A stretch of DNA of 64,000 bases from Ophthalmolycus amberensis. Its lineage: Eukaryota > Chordata > Actinopteri > Perciformes > Zoarcidae. The translations under genes and the position numbers were made by a program. Below are positions 11,915 through 26,162 of this stretch, piece by piece (the first letter of the stretch is position 1; every line of letters starts with the position of its first letter). A model generated the notes under the pieces. That model made no database searches. It saw only the letters and a list, made by a program, of their open reading frames with translations, and was not told where the DNA came from. The DNA is taken from assembly GCA_024529925.1 (NCBI GenBank), contig JAFEUB010001373.1, positions 1,418,501 to 1,482,500 on the forward strand, given 5' to 3'.

Positions 11915-14019
11915 ATGAGCTACGGATCTGAAGCCTTTTCCTCCTCCTCCTCCTACAGGAAGATTTTCGGGGATTCTCCCCGTTATGCCTCTCCGTCACG
12001 GACAAAGATGAACGCGTCCTCCCGGGGAGGTTACCGGTCCTCCTCTGCATCACGGAGCAGCGTTTCATCCATGGGCGCGTACAACAGAAAGTCCGGCCGC
12101 CTCATGCCACTGGAGACCTTCGACCTGACACAGAGCACCGTCCTCAACAATGAGTTCAAAATTGTCCGCACCAATGAGAAGGAACAAATGCAGGGGCTTA
12201 ACGACCGCTTCGCAGTGTTCATCGACAAAGTGCGCAACTTGGAGCAGCATAACACGGTGCTGGAGACGGAGTTGAATGTCCTGCGCCAGCGGCAGACCGA
12301 GCCGTCCCGCCTGGCCGAGCTTTACCAACAAGAGATCCGCGAACTTCGCTCGCAGCTCGAAGAGCTGAACGGGGAGAAGTCCCAGCTCGTTATCGAGAGG
12401 GATTGTATTGAAGACGAACTGCAGAAGCTCAGGGGAAAATACGAAGAGGAGTACCGCGCCCGGGAGGACGCGGAGGTCACCCTCAAGGCCTTTAAGAAAG
12501 ATGTGGACGATGCCACCATGGTGCGCCTGGACCTGGAGAAGAAGGTGGAATCTCTGCTGGACGAGATCAACTTCCTCAGGAAGGTGCACGAGGAGGAGGT
12601 GGTCGAGCTGACGGAAATGATCCAAGCTGCCCAGGTGTCTGTGGAGATGGAGGTGTCCAAGCCGGACCTCACCTCCGCCCTCAAGGAGATTCGAGGCCAA
12701 TACGAGTCCATGGCGTCCAAGAACCTGCATTCCGCCGAGGAGTGGTACAAGACCAAGTTCACCGACTTGTCCGCGCAGGCCACCCGGAGTAACGACGCCA
12801 TCCGCGCCAGCAGGGAGGAACTGAACGAGTTCAGGAGGCAGCTGCAGTCGAAGACGATCGAGACAGAGAGTCTTAGGGGAACCAACGAGTCTCTGGACAA
12901 GCAGCTCCGGGAGATGGAGGAGAGGCACAATGCGGAGATTGGAAACTACCAGGTAATCTCCTTTTAATCACTCGTTCACCGCTTTTATAAACTAGAAAAT
13001 CAGCCATTTTATTTGCAGTCACAAACGTTTATTTTAATTGAAATGAATACACTGTAACGCGTTTTTAGGGCATTAACAATATGAGGAGCAGCTGAGATCT
13101 GTCCGTGGTGCTGAAACTCATTCCCCTGGGACAGCGCGCTCAGCTGCTGCATCGGACAACGCCCACTGAGCGTATGTGCTCTAATGAGTAACTTTAGTGT
13201 GGCACTCCCAACTGAGAGCATACATTTTAGGAAAAACATTTCTACGCATTATGCTCATAAACGACTTGAGTTCCCATCCACATGATACTAACATGAGGGT
13301 AACAATAGGATTGACAGAGGTCTTTGTTTGGGCACTGTGATTATTCCTCTGCAAGAAATGTGGTCACAGACTGTTGTGCTTTAAAAAAAACTCCTGAACC
13401 TACTTTTCTTGTATTGCTTGATTATTTTAGGACAACATGATAGAGCTGGAGAATGAGCTGAGGGCCAATAAGAGCGAGATGGCTTGTCACCTGAGGGAGT
13501 ACCAGGATCTGCTGAATGTCAAGATGGCACTGGATATTGAAATTGCAGCTTACAGGTAGGTTCTTCTCCCGAAGACAACTGACACATTATCAGTTTGATA
13601 ACCTCTATCAAATGTAATTTAAAAACACTAAGATTCAGGCATTTAGTGGGGGGATGCTGTTAAAATGCTGTTCCTGACCACGACTCTTTATCTTTATGTT
13701 ATCTCTATCCTATCTAAACCCTTCCCTCCATCGTCCTCGCTGCAGGAAACTACTGGAAGGGGAGGAGACCCGCATCGGGACAGGGATCAGCTATGGCGCC
13801 TCAATGAGCGCAAGCCTTGGGCCAGGCTACAGCTACCAGAGCCGTAGTTACGGCAGCTCCAGCAAGGGCTCCAAGAGGGAGGGCAAGGAGGAGGACCAGC
13901 AGAGCAAGTCTGGAGGCAAGGTGACCCAGCGTGAAGTTTATGAGGAGACAGTCACCACCACCAAGAAGATGGAGAAGCAGCAAGACCCCAGCGACAGTCC
14001 CACCATCCAGAACAACTAA
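11915..14019 (+). CDS. ina: ina, alpha-internexin (neuronal intermediate filament; gefiltin-type in fish)
   Basis: Type IV intermediate-filament subunit that co-assembles with neurofilament proteins in axons. Three exons: 11915-12952, 13431-13555, 13746-14019; 478 residues (human about 499). The Ser/Arg-rich head is about residues 1-86. The rod begins with the helix-initiation motif LNDRFAVFIDKVRNLEQHN (about 95-113) and ends with the termination motif YRKLLEGEE (about 387-395). The tail is short, Gly/Ser- then Lys/Glu-rich, ending PTIQNN. Splice borders are CAG/gtaatc, tttag/GAC, CAG/gtaggt and tgcag/GAAA. The three-exon structure with an intron inside YR|KLLEGEE fits neurofilament-class genes rather than the nine-exon vimentin/desmin genes. 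Position beside nt5c2, as in human, favours INA over desmin or vimentin. A fish duplicate (inaa or inab) cannot be told apart here. Confidence 0.9.
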
Positions 14020-16385
14020 GAGCCTACTGTAAGCCTGTTTTTCACCCTTTACCCTGCAAATCCAAACCCTGAGCCTTTACACTTCAACACTTGTGGGGAT
14101 CTAATATGATAGCTTTGCCTCCTTATTATAAGCATAGTAAGATCATCCTGGTTTCCATCTGCCCTTTTGTGTGTTGGATGTCCACAAGTGTGTAGAGTGC
14201 AGGATCTAGATGTTTGTTTTACGTGGGGTTATCCCTCTCTGTCCCCTTTGTCCCCCACATGTGTTCCCCAAAGGAAACACATTATAACTCTACTGTAACT
14301 GCCACTCTATACAAAACCACAGCACATCTGTGCACTCTCCTTCTCCTCCACTCAACATCAAACAATAACCAGCACTTACTGTAGGTAGCATCTCTTACAC
14401 AAGTGCAGTCTTTCAAAACACAATATTCAACTGGCCTGTCACACTTTGGGCTGATGTCACTTCAATATGTGATACTGAAACACGTAGACAATAGCTCTGG
14501 TCATTCACGACCACCACAAGCTGTGAGCTTCTCTCAACACGTTCCAATGGAAGCATGTGTGTGCATCCACTCATACGGTACCAAAAAAAAGAAAGCACAC
14601 AGTCTACAGCCAAGATAAACCAAGATAAACAATGATATATGACAGCGTATTGCTGAGACATTATTTCGGGTCGGAGTTCATAAGCAAAATGTTGATCCCT
14701 GTTTGACTGCAGTCCAATCAGTTCTGCATGACAACATTATGGAAGAGTCTCCTCTTCCACCTCCTTTCTAACTTCCCGATAAAGATTAACTTCCAAAAGT
14801 GGAGTCCCTTAGCTATTTAAAAGAGATTTAAAGCAAAGAAAAAACAAATGTATCGATCAAGCATAATTTGCATGACGTATGTAGATGTCATGCTTGCATG
14901 GAATCCATCGGCCTATTGCTCGTTTGACACTATTTCATTGTTAAAAGGCTGGCTAATGCCTTCCTGTTTACCATCTACCGTGCTGAGCATCCTCATGCAC
15001 AACACTCATTAATACATGTAATAGACGTGCTTGTAAGCCTGTAGGTTAGATTATAACTCTTACTGCAGGATGTGACGTAGATAGGCCTCGATGCTATGAA
15101 GATAAGAAGTACAAATCCACTTGCACTTATATGTCAAGAATGTCAAAACTACCAAAGTTGGTGAAGAGTTTGCACAATATGCTATGAAAGATACAGGAAA
15201 ACGTGAAGCAAAGGTGCTGTAAAGGAGGCAAAATGCAGCTAACGTGATACGAATATGATAAGAAAGAGGAAGTGATCGTTCTCTTGAAGCATCCAGTCGA
15301 TTAGAGCTTTAGCCTACAAGATCCTCTGTGATCCCTCTGGGTGCGGTGAATTGTATGCATGTTCAACACCATTTCCCACGTGCCATCGATGATGCTTGAA
15401 GCACATTTGAGCTCCAGAATTCATATCATATCACTCAGCCAGAAGAAAACGATGCCATCAACGCTCAAAATACTCACAACCTCAGCCGCCAGACCACCAC
15501 ACGTTTGAAACAACTTCTCTCTTTATAGCTGTGGCCGTGACAGGACAAAATGTCTGTAGCACGACCACACCACTAGAAACACCTCGGTATGAGAGACGTG
15601 TAGCCTGGTTCTTTTCTGCTTGTGTACTGCCGACGTTAACACAGCTTATTCCCCTGCTGCTGGTCATGGAGACCCACACCCTGACAAACCGCACATACGA
15701 TGACAACACAAAACGACTGATTGTGCGGCAGACTGCTGTGGATTGGGTTCCTGTTGCTTTACTCGAGGCTTGTGATAGGTGTGTTAGTACTTTAGTGAGT
15801 GTGTCTGTGTCTCTACACAGTGGCCTATTATACATATGTAGGGGGCAGCAAACCTGATAGTTGGGCATTTTGTTTTCTAGATCACTGAATTCCAGTGTAA
15901 AGCAAAAGAAATGTACAAGAACTTAAAAATATGAGCCGCATTTTATAATACACAGCTAAAGCAATGGATGAATGGTTCATCAAGCTTTTATCTTTACACC
16001 GTAAACCAAAACACTCATCCATTAGTGTCTGAAGAAAGAAGTGTCACTCCTGCTACTATACTGCACTGCCAAACGTTTCTAAGTGCACATGCAACATCCT
16101 TTCATGGAAAACACAAAAGCACCAATCAAGACTTAGCCGTAGAACAAATAACTGTAGGATGTGAAATGCCTTAAAACACCAGCAGCTTTCTTTCTGGCCA
16201 TGTGTGTGATGTGTATGATTCTGTTCAGTAGGGATGTGTAATCATTATTCTCTCTTTATTAGAGCTACCACGACTACAAAGGGATCGAATGTAGTTAACA
16301 TGCTATTCTGTTTGATGTTATTCTCATGTATTGCTGTATGACACCATATAATAAAGACTCAATAAAGACTTGAAGTTATTGAGGC
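14020..16385 (+). other. ina: 3' UTR of ina with poly(A) signals
   Basis: About 2.3 kb follow the TAA. The first good plus-strand poly(A) signals are a close pair of AATAAA at 16350-16355 and 16361-16366. Opposed open frames at 15482-15868 have no recognisable product and are treated as chance. The length is inferred from signal position, without transcript evidence. Confidence 0.6.
16350..16366 (+). terminator. ina: Twin AATAAA poly(A) signals of ina
   Basis: Two AATAAA hexamers 11 bases apart (16350 and 16361), each followed by GACT. Confidence 0.7.
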
Positions 16386-16594
16386 TGCAAATGATTTCCT
16401 TGTTTTTTTACATGCTACTTTTAGTTGTCTAGAGAAGATCACATTTTGTATATCCAGTATATCCAGTAATCCATATTAGACCCATCTTTACCAGCTGCAA
16501 AGCTGAAGAGATGTACACATTAATTGCATCAGTAATAAAAATCCAATATTAAAATAAGCAGTTTTATGAAATGGGCAATTCTGCATAATACGTT

Positions 16595-16720
16595 TAATTC
16601 ATAATCAGTACATTTTCTATTGGTACTTTAAGTATATCGGTTAGAAATAGTGTGTATTTCTATTCGGTGATATTGCGTCTTGTACTGAGGTAAAAGATCT
16701 GAGTCCTCCCTCCACCACGG
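16595..16720. mobile_element. Partial copy of the CAGTGGTGGAA-type hAT-like element
   Basis: The segment ends GAGGTAAAAGATCTGAGTCC then CTCCACCACGG, matching in reverse the left end of the element at 8979. Only one end is recognisable. It lies just downstream of the ina poly(A) site, so ina is flanked on both sides by this family. Confidence 0.5.
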
Positions 16721-17173
16721 ATTAATCAGTCAATGTGATTCAACAATATTAGGAAAAGGATGGAGAGAATATTCCCAGATTTATAGTATAGGAGCACATT
16801 GAGCAGATTTTAACATGCGTTTCTATACCATCATCAACAGTTTTCTTTTTGTTGCACACTTGATGCAACAAATGCAGGAAAGCCTGTGAGGTTCAATGCT
16901 GAGAGCCAGTATTGTAATATTATTATTCTTGTACCATGTTTTCAGGTCTGAGGAAAATAATATTGTTGCTTTGATTTAACCGTAAAAGTAAGTGTTGCTT
17001 TGGACCAACACGGGGCAGAAAGCAATGCCACCTTCACCTCTTTCCTGGAGATCTATTTTTCTTCTGCTTCTCGGGGCCACAGTGCAGATGTGTATGAAAG
17101 AAATATGATGGATTACCTGCTGCTGTACTGTACGTTGATCTTTGTACCCCCCGTCGCCGCTCCACATACTTAA

Positions 17174-17200
17174 ACACACACACACACACACACACACACA
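17174..17200 (+). repeat. (AC)n microsatellite
   Basis: Pure AC tract. Confidence 0.9.
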
Positions 17201-18959
17201 GTCCTAGAACTTGAGACCTTCGGCCTCTTGAATTGTCTCTGTAGCTGGGCGGGACAGCTACGGCGCTGGGTGTGCATGTGTGACGCAGTTTGCACTTCTT
17301 CAAAGATTTATACCCCTGCAATGCTGCTGAGTGGAAGGTGTGGTGGGCGTCATGCAGTGAGATTCCACTGTAAAAGCCCTGTTATGAAACAGCCCTTGAA
17401 GAGTGCTTCAACTTTCTATTTTGAGTCCCATCTTAGCAACCCTGGCCTTTCCTCACAACCATAGAAAACACACAGGAGTATTACGAGGCCAAAAAACACC
17501 ATGTACCAGATACCATGTACAACATATTGCCTCCTATAGGAACATGTCTGATTAATTTGAGGGTGTTTAGTCCTTCAGTCCCAATGCAATCAGCAAACGT
17601 TGCAGTTGGCTGATTTCTCAAGTGTGTCACTCTATAATTATTGCCGCTTGCTTGTCTTAAAATACTCACTGTGTTGTGTAAAATATTGTTTTTATGCTGT
17701 GATAAATGTAAATTGAATGAGCTGAGAATTGACAGTTTACCCCACGTACAGCAAAGCTCTGTTGAGGGAGAAGCATGTTTTATGTCCTGTCTGGTGTGTC
17801 TGTGTGGGGCTGTGATGGTGATGGAAATGAGAATCAGGATGCAGAGCGAGGGAGCCATGGCCGTAAATTTCATCTGTTTGTCAGCGACTCCCGATCAACG
17901 CCGTCCTTCTTCACTGGACTGAAGTGTCGGCTCTGAATATGTGTGATCCTACACACCCACCAAGAGCCAACACAAAACAAAAAAAGGTAGAAAGACGTTA
18001 TTGATAAGGGAGATGGTCACATTCCTTTTCAATCTTCATCCAAAGTTCTTCAAGTCTAAAGGCCTTTCAGACCAAACACGAACAATTCGTTCGGACAAAT
18101 TTCACATCAATTAAAAAATGTAAAGCCATTTATCTCTGTGACGGTCCACACTGAATCTGAAACTTTCATGTTTCGCAGCTGTTTTAATTTCTGTGAACGT
18201 CAATAAAATAATGTTTCAAATTTCTAATAAAAACAGCACAACCAATAAAATAATGACTTTTATTCATGCGATCAATAGATTTTCTCGAACATCGTCATAT
18301 TGGCCAAAGTTATTATTTTGTTATTCATACTGTCACACAACAACAGACATAAATATTGATGGATCGATCCATTTAGTGCTCGATATAGAAAACAAAGTAA
18401 AGATTGTGAAAGTGTGTGCCCATGTGAAGTCAAGCAAAATGTGAATAGACACACATTTGCCCAGGGTGTTGTGGACAGAAATGAAGCATCTGCACATGTT
18501 AAGTGCATGTTAGGGAGAAATGTTAAGGCTTTAATTGACTTCATAAATGTACAGAGACAAGAGGGAAAAAAAGGAGAGAGGCAGGAGGACAATAACAATT
18601 CTTTCACACACACTGTCGGTGCGTAGCTAGCTTACAGCTAACTCCGGTGCAGGTGGTACATTGGCCTTTTGGGGTGAATTAACACGGACGGCATGCAAAT
18701 CACATATTTGCTTTGCTTTCTGTCTGAACACACCTTTAGAAGAATGCACAAACAATTAGCCTCTACTAAAAAACAGGAAAAATACTCCTTCCAATAACTC
18801 CAGAATTGTCTGTTTACAAATCCAACAATCAACTGGATTTTAAGGAAAATGTGCGAAGCCATGCAACTTCAGCGTGACTTATTGTATGCACCATCATGTG
18901 TTCCTGGTGTTCAGTAAGAGATGAATAAGCTAACTGCTCATTAAACCAGTGTATAGTTT

Positions 18960-19120
18960 TCTATTCTAAATGTAACAACAGTTACAGTGTGTAAATATGA
19001 CTAGCTAGCTGTTTCTCCTTACATCCAGTGCTTTGCGCTATGCTAAGCTAGGCTAAACACGTCACTGAGATGAAACTGCTATTGAATGAGCTCATTTCAC
19101 AAAATATTCCTTTAAACACA
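18960..19120 (-). repeat. Degraded copy of the TTAGCTTAGCATAAAG-type dispersed repeat
   Basis: The core is recognisable in reverse (CTATGCTAAGCTAGGCTAAA near 19040), with a tail close to the family end (AAAATATTCCTTTAAAC near 19103). It is diverged and the boundaries are uncertain. Confidence 0.35.
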
Positions 19121-21439
19121 GGCGGCAGATGCATTTGCAATGCATTGTTGGAATAACTCATTTCACCATTTGAATCAGCAACAGATGGTGATGCATGTTC
19201 TCTCTGTAGCTGTAATCAAAGTGTTAATTTGAGTTGCTGCTGTTGTTGCCTCGGGATCTGTTGCTAGCATCCTGCTGTGCTTCAGCAGCCTTATTAGTGA
19301 TTTACACCTTTCAGAGAGACAGAGTTTAACGTCCAGACAAAGAGATCAGAAGACAGGAATAGAAACAGATACAGAAGGCAGCTAGCAAACATTATGGGAA
19401 GCAGTTGGGGAAATGCACTTCAGAAATCATTTGGCGTTAAGCTCTCGATTCATTCGATTCATGTTTCTCTGCCTCGCAAAGTCATTTTGAGGTAGGCCCT
19501 GTGTGTGACGTGGCTGTCTCTATTTTTCCCTTGGTGCTAATAATAGCCTGAGACAGAGCCGGCCAAGCCAGACATGCAGACAGACAGACTGAAGGAAAAT
19601 GTCTAACAAAGGGGAAGGTCGCAGCTCTATTCCTGACCTCGTCTAAGCTGCTGTGAGGATGAAATAATTCAACCTGAGAAATACAATCACTTTAGCTGTA
19701 GAGTGCATCTCACTCATCAGAAAATGGCCACTGTTCTTCTTCAAATATTTTAAATATTGTACAGAATTAGATTTTGGTGTAATGATTTGATTTGCAGAGC
19801 AAAGGTTAACTGACTTCATTTCAACATTTTGCAGAGATAAGCTTACAGTCAGTGGCTTGAGGAAGAAGTGCTGGTTGGTCCCTATTCAGATGGGACTCGT
19901 TATGTCGGAGGAGGCCAGGGAGGGTGCAGCAGTGCAGCAAAACAAGCTCAACCTTCAGGGATGTGTCCTCAGAGCAACCGTTGTGCTGCAGCGTGCAGCC
20001 GCTGACAGCATCAACAGATGTCATTTGGAATGAAACTCTCATTAAGATATCCGTTTAGATGTTGACATTCTGGATTATAAGTCATTACCAAGAGAATGTC
20101 TCATTAAACTCCAGCCAATTTGAGGAATCCATTTTATATCAGCAATGAGAGTTCAAGGTTTCTTTTCTTCAAATAGAAAAGAATAATAAAAAAATATATA
20201 TCTGAAGCAGTTATTTCCTTCTCTTTGACACACACAATATGATCTTTTTTTAGATAAATGGTGTATCTGAAGATCACAGTGTACCTTCTGTTCTAAAATG
20301 TTCCTTCAGCTCTTTTGGGGGGTAAGAGGTCTGTGCTGCCGCTGCCTAATCCATTATGGAGCAGCTGAGCCCATCCAGGGCTTTCTACTCAGCATCCAGC
20401 CGGCTCACTGTGACACAGCATTTTGAGAGAGAGAACAAAGAAATAATTGAAAGTATGAAAACGTAGCGCAAAGCTGAGCTCAACCTGATGTTGGAAAAAA
20501 TGCTCTTGAAGGTACCGTGAGGCATTAAAGGCCAGAATTCAAACAGTTGAAGGAACAGTAAGAGTAGTGAGTGACGAATGGAATCATTCATGATCAGAAG
20601 CTCAACGCTTTAAAAAAAGAAAAGAGATTTCTCTGATCAGTTTGAGATGATTCTGTTTCAACGATAAGCGTCAACAATTCTCTTTTTCACTTATGTTAGA
20701 GCTCCGATGACAGATGCATCCTGATCAGTTGAGAGATTACATGAAGCACAAGCTTTGTTGTGATGTTATTCAGGGCTTCTTCTGTCTTTTTTCTCGTCCA
20801 TCATTCGTAAATTATTAAAATGACTTCACAGCTGTCTTGCTGTTTAATACCTGCTGCTGGCGAGCTGGCACAGACTTCTGCAGTAATGTTCTCACGCAGC
20901 ATCTACATCATGTTCCAAAAAAAGCATCCACATATTTCCAGTGATATTATAAAATAAATGTAATTAATAAGAAATAGCATTTCATAACATTATGAGGCCA
21001 CGCAAATGTGACCATTCATTTCCTCTGCTGCTGAAGGTGTGAAATTGTCGGAGGTCAGAAAGAGTAATTCTGCTATCATTAATCTTAGGATTTAAATGAA
21101 TATTTTATTAAGGCCGTTAATAACTAAGTTACATCTATTTCTCAAGAACAAGTAACCAGCACTGTGTGTCTGTAAGAGATGTTTTGGTCCTTCTTCGTGC
21201 TGCAGATTAACTCGGATCAGGCCACAAAATAGAGGATAATTAAACCTGATTTGACCATAATGGCTGATTTCCAAGATTATAAAGAGGCTGCACATATTTT
21301 GAAATGAGAAAGGGTTGAGGATTCACATCTTGATTGAAAATATGACACATTAGATATATAGATACAGCTGGGAGTGATCCTGTCATATGAGCTGTTTCAC
21401 GAAAGAAAAATGAAAAAAGATGACAGTATATGCAAAAGT

Positions 21440-21780
21440 CAGTCAGCGCAGTATTTTCAGTCAGCTGGTGGTTAGCTTAATGTAGCATTAAGATCAGAGG
21501 TGACACTGTCAGCCTACCAGTATAGCTCTACAGCTCACTGATTCACACGTCATATCTTGTTTTTTTTATCCTCACAAATAAGCAGAAGTGTAAGCGGGTT
21601 ATGTACTTGACTATTTCCCGTCCCCTGTTTTCAGTCTTTATGCTAAGCTAAGCTAGCCATCAGCTCTTCATATTTAACTCACAGATATGAGAGTGTGGTA
21701 TCTATCGTCTCATCTAACTCTCTGCAAGAGAGAGACAAAGGTCTCGCCCAAAATGTCAAACTATCGATTTAGACCTGCCA
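21440..21780. repeat. Dispersed fish repeat with long inverted ends (near-complete copy)
   Basis: It contains GGTGGTTAGCTTAATG on the left, the reversed core CTTTATGCTAAGCTAAGC near 21640, and the right end ATGAGAGTGTGGTATC...CTCATCTAACTCTCTGC (21690-21728). The left end of related copies (TTGCTTTCTTGCCAAGAGTTAGATG) is the inverse of this right end, so the family has long inverted terminal repeats. It has no coding capacity. Confidence 0.5.
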
Positions 21781-22740
21781 TGATTGTTTGCTTTTTTTGC
21801 CACCAGGTGATACTTCTACGTGTTTGTAAAAGCGACCATTTCTACATAATATATATCCTTCATAATTGGAATGATATAAAAATATAGAAAATTGTAGCTT
21901 AAGAAATCACAAGGCACTCACTGCCAGTTAGCTTGTTTTACTACTTTCCCTAAAATTCTAATTTGTGGAGTTGATTTCATCTTTATCTTGAAGAGGATTC
22001 GTGTCTAACCTTGAGAAGCGCCTCATTATATTTTGTTTATTTTGTGTGTTATTATTGAGCACATCAGTGCAAGTTATCCTGTTTAAACCACTACAGAATA
22101 GTTGGATTAAACAGGATAACAATTTCTTATCTCCAGAAATGTAACCCGTAATGTGGCCTTGACTGGATTGATGAGGTTTTGCTTCTCAGGCTCCTGTGAT
22201 TATTTTCCCTCCACTAAAACAATCAGCAGGTGTTTTTTTTTCTTATCATCAAACAAGGATACATTCTGCAATCATAAACAATGATAAACAATATCACTTT
22301 TGAAGTGTATATAAGAAGGCGCTCCATACTCCCCTGCCCCCTCTCTGTGAGGTGCAAGAACAATAGTGACACATGTTAATGAGACAACGGTGGGGTCTTG
22401 TATTATCTGCTGTGCAAGCCATCCTTCGATTACCATTCAGAATTGATCAATCAGTTTCAATCAATTGTTGTGCATATGATAATAAATAAGTCGACGAATG
22501 TGGAAATCCTGCATCAGGTCTGAGATACACACCACAACATGTCTCCGTGTACGTGGCAGTCCATCAACATGCAAAGCACTCTCACTGCCGTTAAAGATGT
22601 GAAAGCCATTCATCTTTGTCCTGTTTATAGAGAAAACTGCATTATAGAGTTGAAACTTGACACACAGTGTGCACAGAGTGCTGTCCATATTGAGCAAATG
22701 TTCAAGAAAACAAATGCTCTTATATCAGAATAGTTTAACA

Positions 22741-22830
22741 ATTTTTTGAAATATGCTTATTTGCTTTCCTGCTGGGATTCACATGAGAAGACAGATACCA
22801 CTCTCACATGAGAACGGTAACAAGCTAATG
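22741..22830. repeat. End fragment of the same dispersed repeat
   Basis: ATATGCTTATTTGCTTTC and AGACAGATACCACTCTCA match the left inverted end of the family; the rest is missing. Confidence 0.5.
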
Positions 22831-25231
22831 TCTTAGCTCCTATTGTGAGAAACCATTGTGACCCTTTGTTAATGAATGACCTCTTTCTCAAAATACATCA
22901 TGTCTGATCTGTAATGCATGAACAAATGATTTATTAACCTTTAGTGAAGCCATTTGTTAAGTTATAAATGTCTGAGTAAGCCTACATACGTTGTTTTGTG
23001 TGTTGAATTATTCCTTTTGTTGGTTTAGCTATGAAGTAACTCGGTTTTATCGTCCCTGCTACTGCTGCACATCCTTCAGCCTTCACCCACTGAAGGTGAT
23101 GATGTCTTTGTAGATGATGTGAGTGGTGTGTGGGTAGCTGGTTGGGTGGGTGGTGCTAAAGCATCGAACCGTCGTCACCTTACTCCCCTGTGCCCGTTTG
23201 TGCAGCAATATTTATTTCAACCTTGACGCTTGAAGAAACGACAGTAAGGTTAGCGATGGACTGCTGCTGAGCGTTTTCCTGGAAGTGAGACATTTAATCT
23301 AACCTGCTAGTCATGGGTGAGTGCAGGGTAATTACAAAGCATCGTTCAAGATCAGCAGAGAACGACCGAATAGCGTTATGATTGTCTTAAGATTCAACGG
23401 GGAAGACGTGGCCGGCTGAGGTTAGCAGAGCGATTGTTCTCTCAATGAAAGCAGAGACAGTAATGGGAGCACATCACACTAATGGCTGCTTTCATGAATC
23501 AAATGTCAGCATTGATCAAAGGCATTGCCTTATTGAGCGAGAGAAACCATCAAACAGATGTTAACTCATCGAATGAATTTGTTTTGGCAGTTGGCAGTTG
23601 CTGTGGCGTTACAGGCCATGGATGAGGATAAACTGTGCCGAGGTTCTTCATGCTCAGCACATCCCATTCATCTCACCTCTCTCGTGTGCAGTGTCACAAG
23701 ATTGACGCATTATCTGCATTACGTGTGAGGGAAGGTCTGGGCATCCGTCACTGAATATCCATGAGCATCTTTATCGACAGCTGGTCCGTGCAGACGAAGC
23801 CGTAGAAAACCAACCAGAGGCTGTAGACCTACTTTGCAAGAAACAAACACACAAAACAGAGATTCATTCAATTTTGGACAGATGAATACTATTTAATTAG
23901 TATTCAGAGTTGCTTAATGTTTGCCAATCTTACTGCGCATGTCTACATCATTCCTCCTCCTTGTGTGTGCACCCTTGGCCCCGCCCCTCTTTGCTGCACT
24001 ACACCAACACAGCAAATACATGCATGTCAAGGCATCCCATCTCCAGGCTGACAGAATGCATGTGTGCGTTTGCCGCCCCCGCTCCTCTCCCATCTCCAAA
24101 AGTGCTGACTGCAGTCATTCCCCACCTGCTGGCAGTTCGCCCACAGGCTGATATACTGTGTCACTGTACACACATTAGCAGCTATTGATCGGGTCGAAAA
24201 CAGCAAAAGCATTCAATTATCTCGACTCGACCGTCATTTAAAAATGGCAACTCACTCTGAGCCTGTGGGACTCATTCAGGCAACGTTTCCGGCTGGTAAA
24301 CCGCTAAAATATTTACCTCCCATAATGAAGTGAATACAGTAAACGGTCCAGCTGAGTGGTGTAGAGGAATGCAGATGGCTTTGCTGTTGTGTGTATTACA
24401 AGCTGCAGCTGATCCATGGCAAGCCAACGCCCCATCGTTAGAGAGCAGATCGATGGAGCAGGATCAGCTACTCATTAAAAAGCAGTTTGGAAGCTTGTGC
24501 AGTGAGCTTCTGAGCAGCCTGAGAGGTCATATATCACTTGTCTGCATAAATCCATGTGTAGGACTGCTTCACAGGTTAGTTCATCTCTTGGTGTTTTGGT
24601 CTTCTGGCAAAGTGTTCACCATGTACAGTGTCGCTGTGTGCTGCGAGGTTAGGATCAGAACTCTCCTAAACATGAGACTATTATCTAATTGACTCTCAAG
24701 CTGGTGTTGGCTGTGCATGCCTTCTCTCATGAAGCAGCATAATTACAGGCTCTCTCAGGGTGAAGACAGCCCGTCATTGCTCAGGGAGATGGAAATTACA
24801 CTGAATAATTTGCAGTAATTTTACTGCACAATAGAAATGGACATTAAGATTCAGAATACATTAGAGATTGATATAAAATAAGCAGTTAACTAGTTCCTCT
24901 GCTTCATAAGGACACGTTTAGATATCGCTGTATGTTTTATTCCCTTACAGATTATATTCCTTTTGAAATAGCTTTTTAGCATCAAATCTAAATGTCCTCC
25001 TGCAAACAACTCAGTTATATTCGCCCAAGTGTGTATCCAATTTGGCATAATACATTTAATCTCCAAACAATTATGGAGTCAAACTGTGGACCAAGTGAAA
25101 ATGAAAAGAAATGATCACCACAACAAATCTATTTGCATTGTTCAGGCGTCGCTGATTGATGAACCTCTAAAGCAGCAAAGGACAGCAGAGCAGAGATTTT
25201 TGGAGATTTGGAGCCCTGTGATTAATTCAGG

Positions 25232-25233
<2 letters not shown>

Positions 25234-25276
<43 letters not shown>

Positions 25277-25288
25277 GTGTGCGTGCGC
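25234..25288 (+). repeat. (TG)n microsatellite, interrupted
   Basis: TG tract with GC interruptions at its right side. Confidence 0.9.
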
Positions 25289-25717
25289 ATGTAGAATCTG
25301 TGTGTTTCTGTACTTTCATGGAGATTTACCAGTCCAGGTCCCCGAGGACATTCCATCCTGTCCGCCCTCCCCTCCTGGTGACAAAATAAAGAACGTTGCT
25401 TCCACATGAACAACATCCCTCGATAGATTATTCTAATTTATATGGGGATAGGAAAGAGCTAATAATACAACTCTTTCTCTTTATTCAGGTCTTTTGGGAA
25501 TTATTCATTATTCCATACATATCCACACTTAGAGGAGACTGACTTAGCTAAAACAGACATATAAATCATAAAGCTATGTTAATTATTTGTCTCTAAAATG
25601 TTAATGTCACCATTGGTTACAAATTGTAAGTATTGATTTAGGCTTTAAGTACCGAGGCTCTGATCTTTAGCACATTGGAGGCCACCTCTTTATCTTTCCC
25701 TCTCAGCAGCTGTCAGT

Positions 25718-25720
<3 letters not shown>

Positions 25721-25770
<50 letters not shown>
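25721..25770 (+). repeat. (TG)25 microsatellite
   Basis: Fifty bases of uninterrupted TG. Confidence 0.95.
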
Positions 25771-25771
<1 letters not shown>

Positions 25772-26162
25772 TGATCTTTCGACATGGTCACTGGACCGCA
25801 GAGAAGCCTAATTTGGTCGGGGAGCTATCTGAAGGGGTTTGGAACAAAGGACATTCATGCAGTGAATTGTCTCTGCAGAGCTTCATTCTGTAATAACAAC
25901 GTGTGGTTCAACAACAACAAAAACGAATTATAATAACAGCAATAGTTATGATGTAATATGTGACACGGAGACATACAGTTTGGGGTGCATGAAATAATGA
26001 GTTGAATCTAAATGTTTCAACAGGACTCTGCATGTTACTTGGTTTGAATTGGTTGTCGCCTCACCGCACCGAACTGCCTTATTAGTTTCAGACGGGGTCT
26101 GCATTATTTATAGTGATAAAGAAACTGTGGTGCACAACATTGTGTTGGGAGGGACCTGCAGT

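Noticed and set aside
12065..12930. Two long minus-strand open frames (287 and 202 codons) opposite ina exon 1
   Set aside because: They are antisense shadows of a long, codon-biased coiled-coil exon. They show Leu/Val-rich or Ser-rich composition without family resemblance, and the plus strand is clearly coding.
11915..14019. Desmin or vimentin instead of ina
   Set aside because: The three-exon structure, the Lys/Glu-rich short tail and the position beside nt5c2 fit alpha-internexin. Desmin and vimentin genes have about nine exons.
15482..15868. Opposed open frames of 128 and 108 codons
   Set aside because: They lie in the predicted ina 3' UTR, overlap on both strands, resemble nothing known and have no splice or promoter signals.
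17481..17873. 130-codon minus frame with a hydrophobic start
   Set aside because: The hydrophobic start resembles a signal peptide by chance only; no domain, no neighbours, no good start context. Left out as unsupported.
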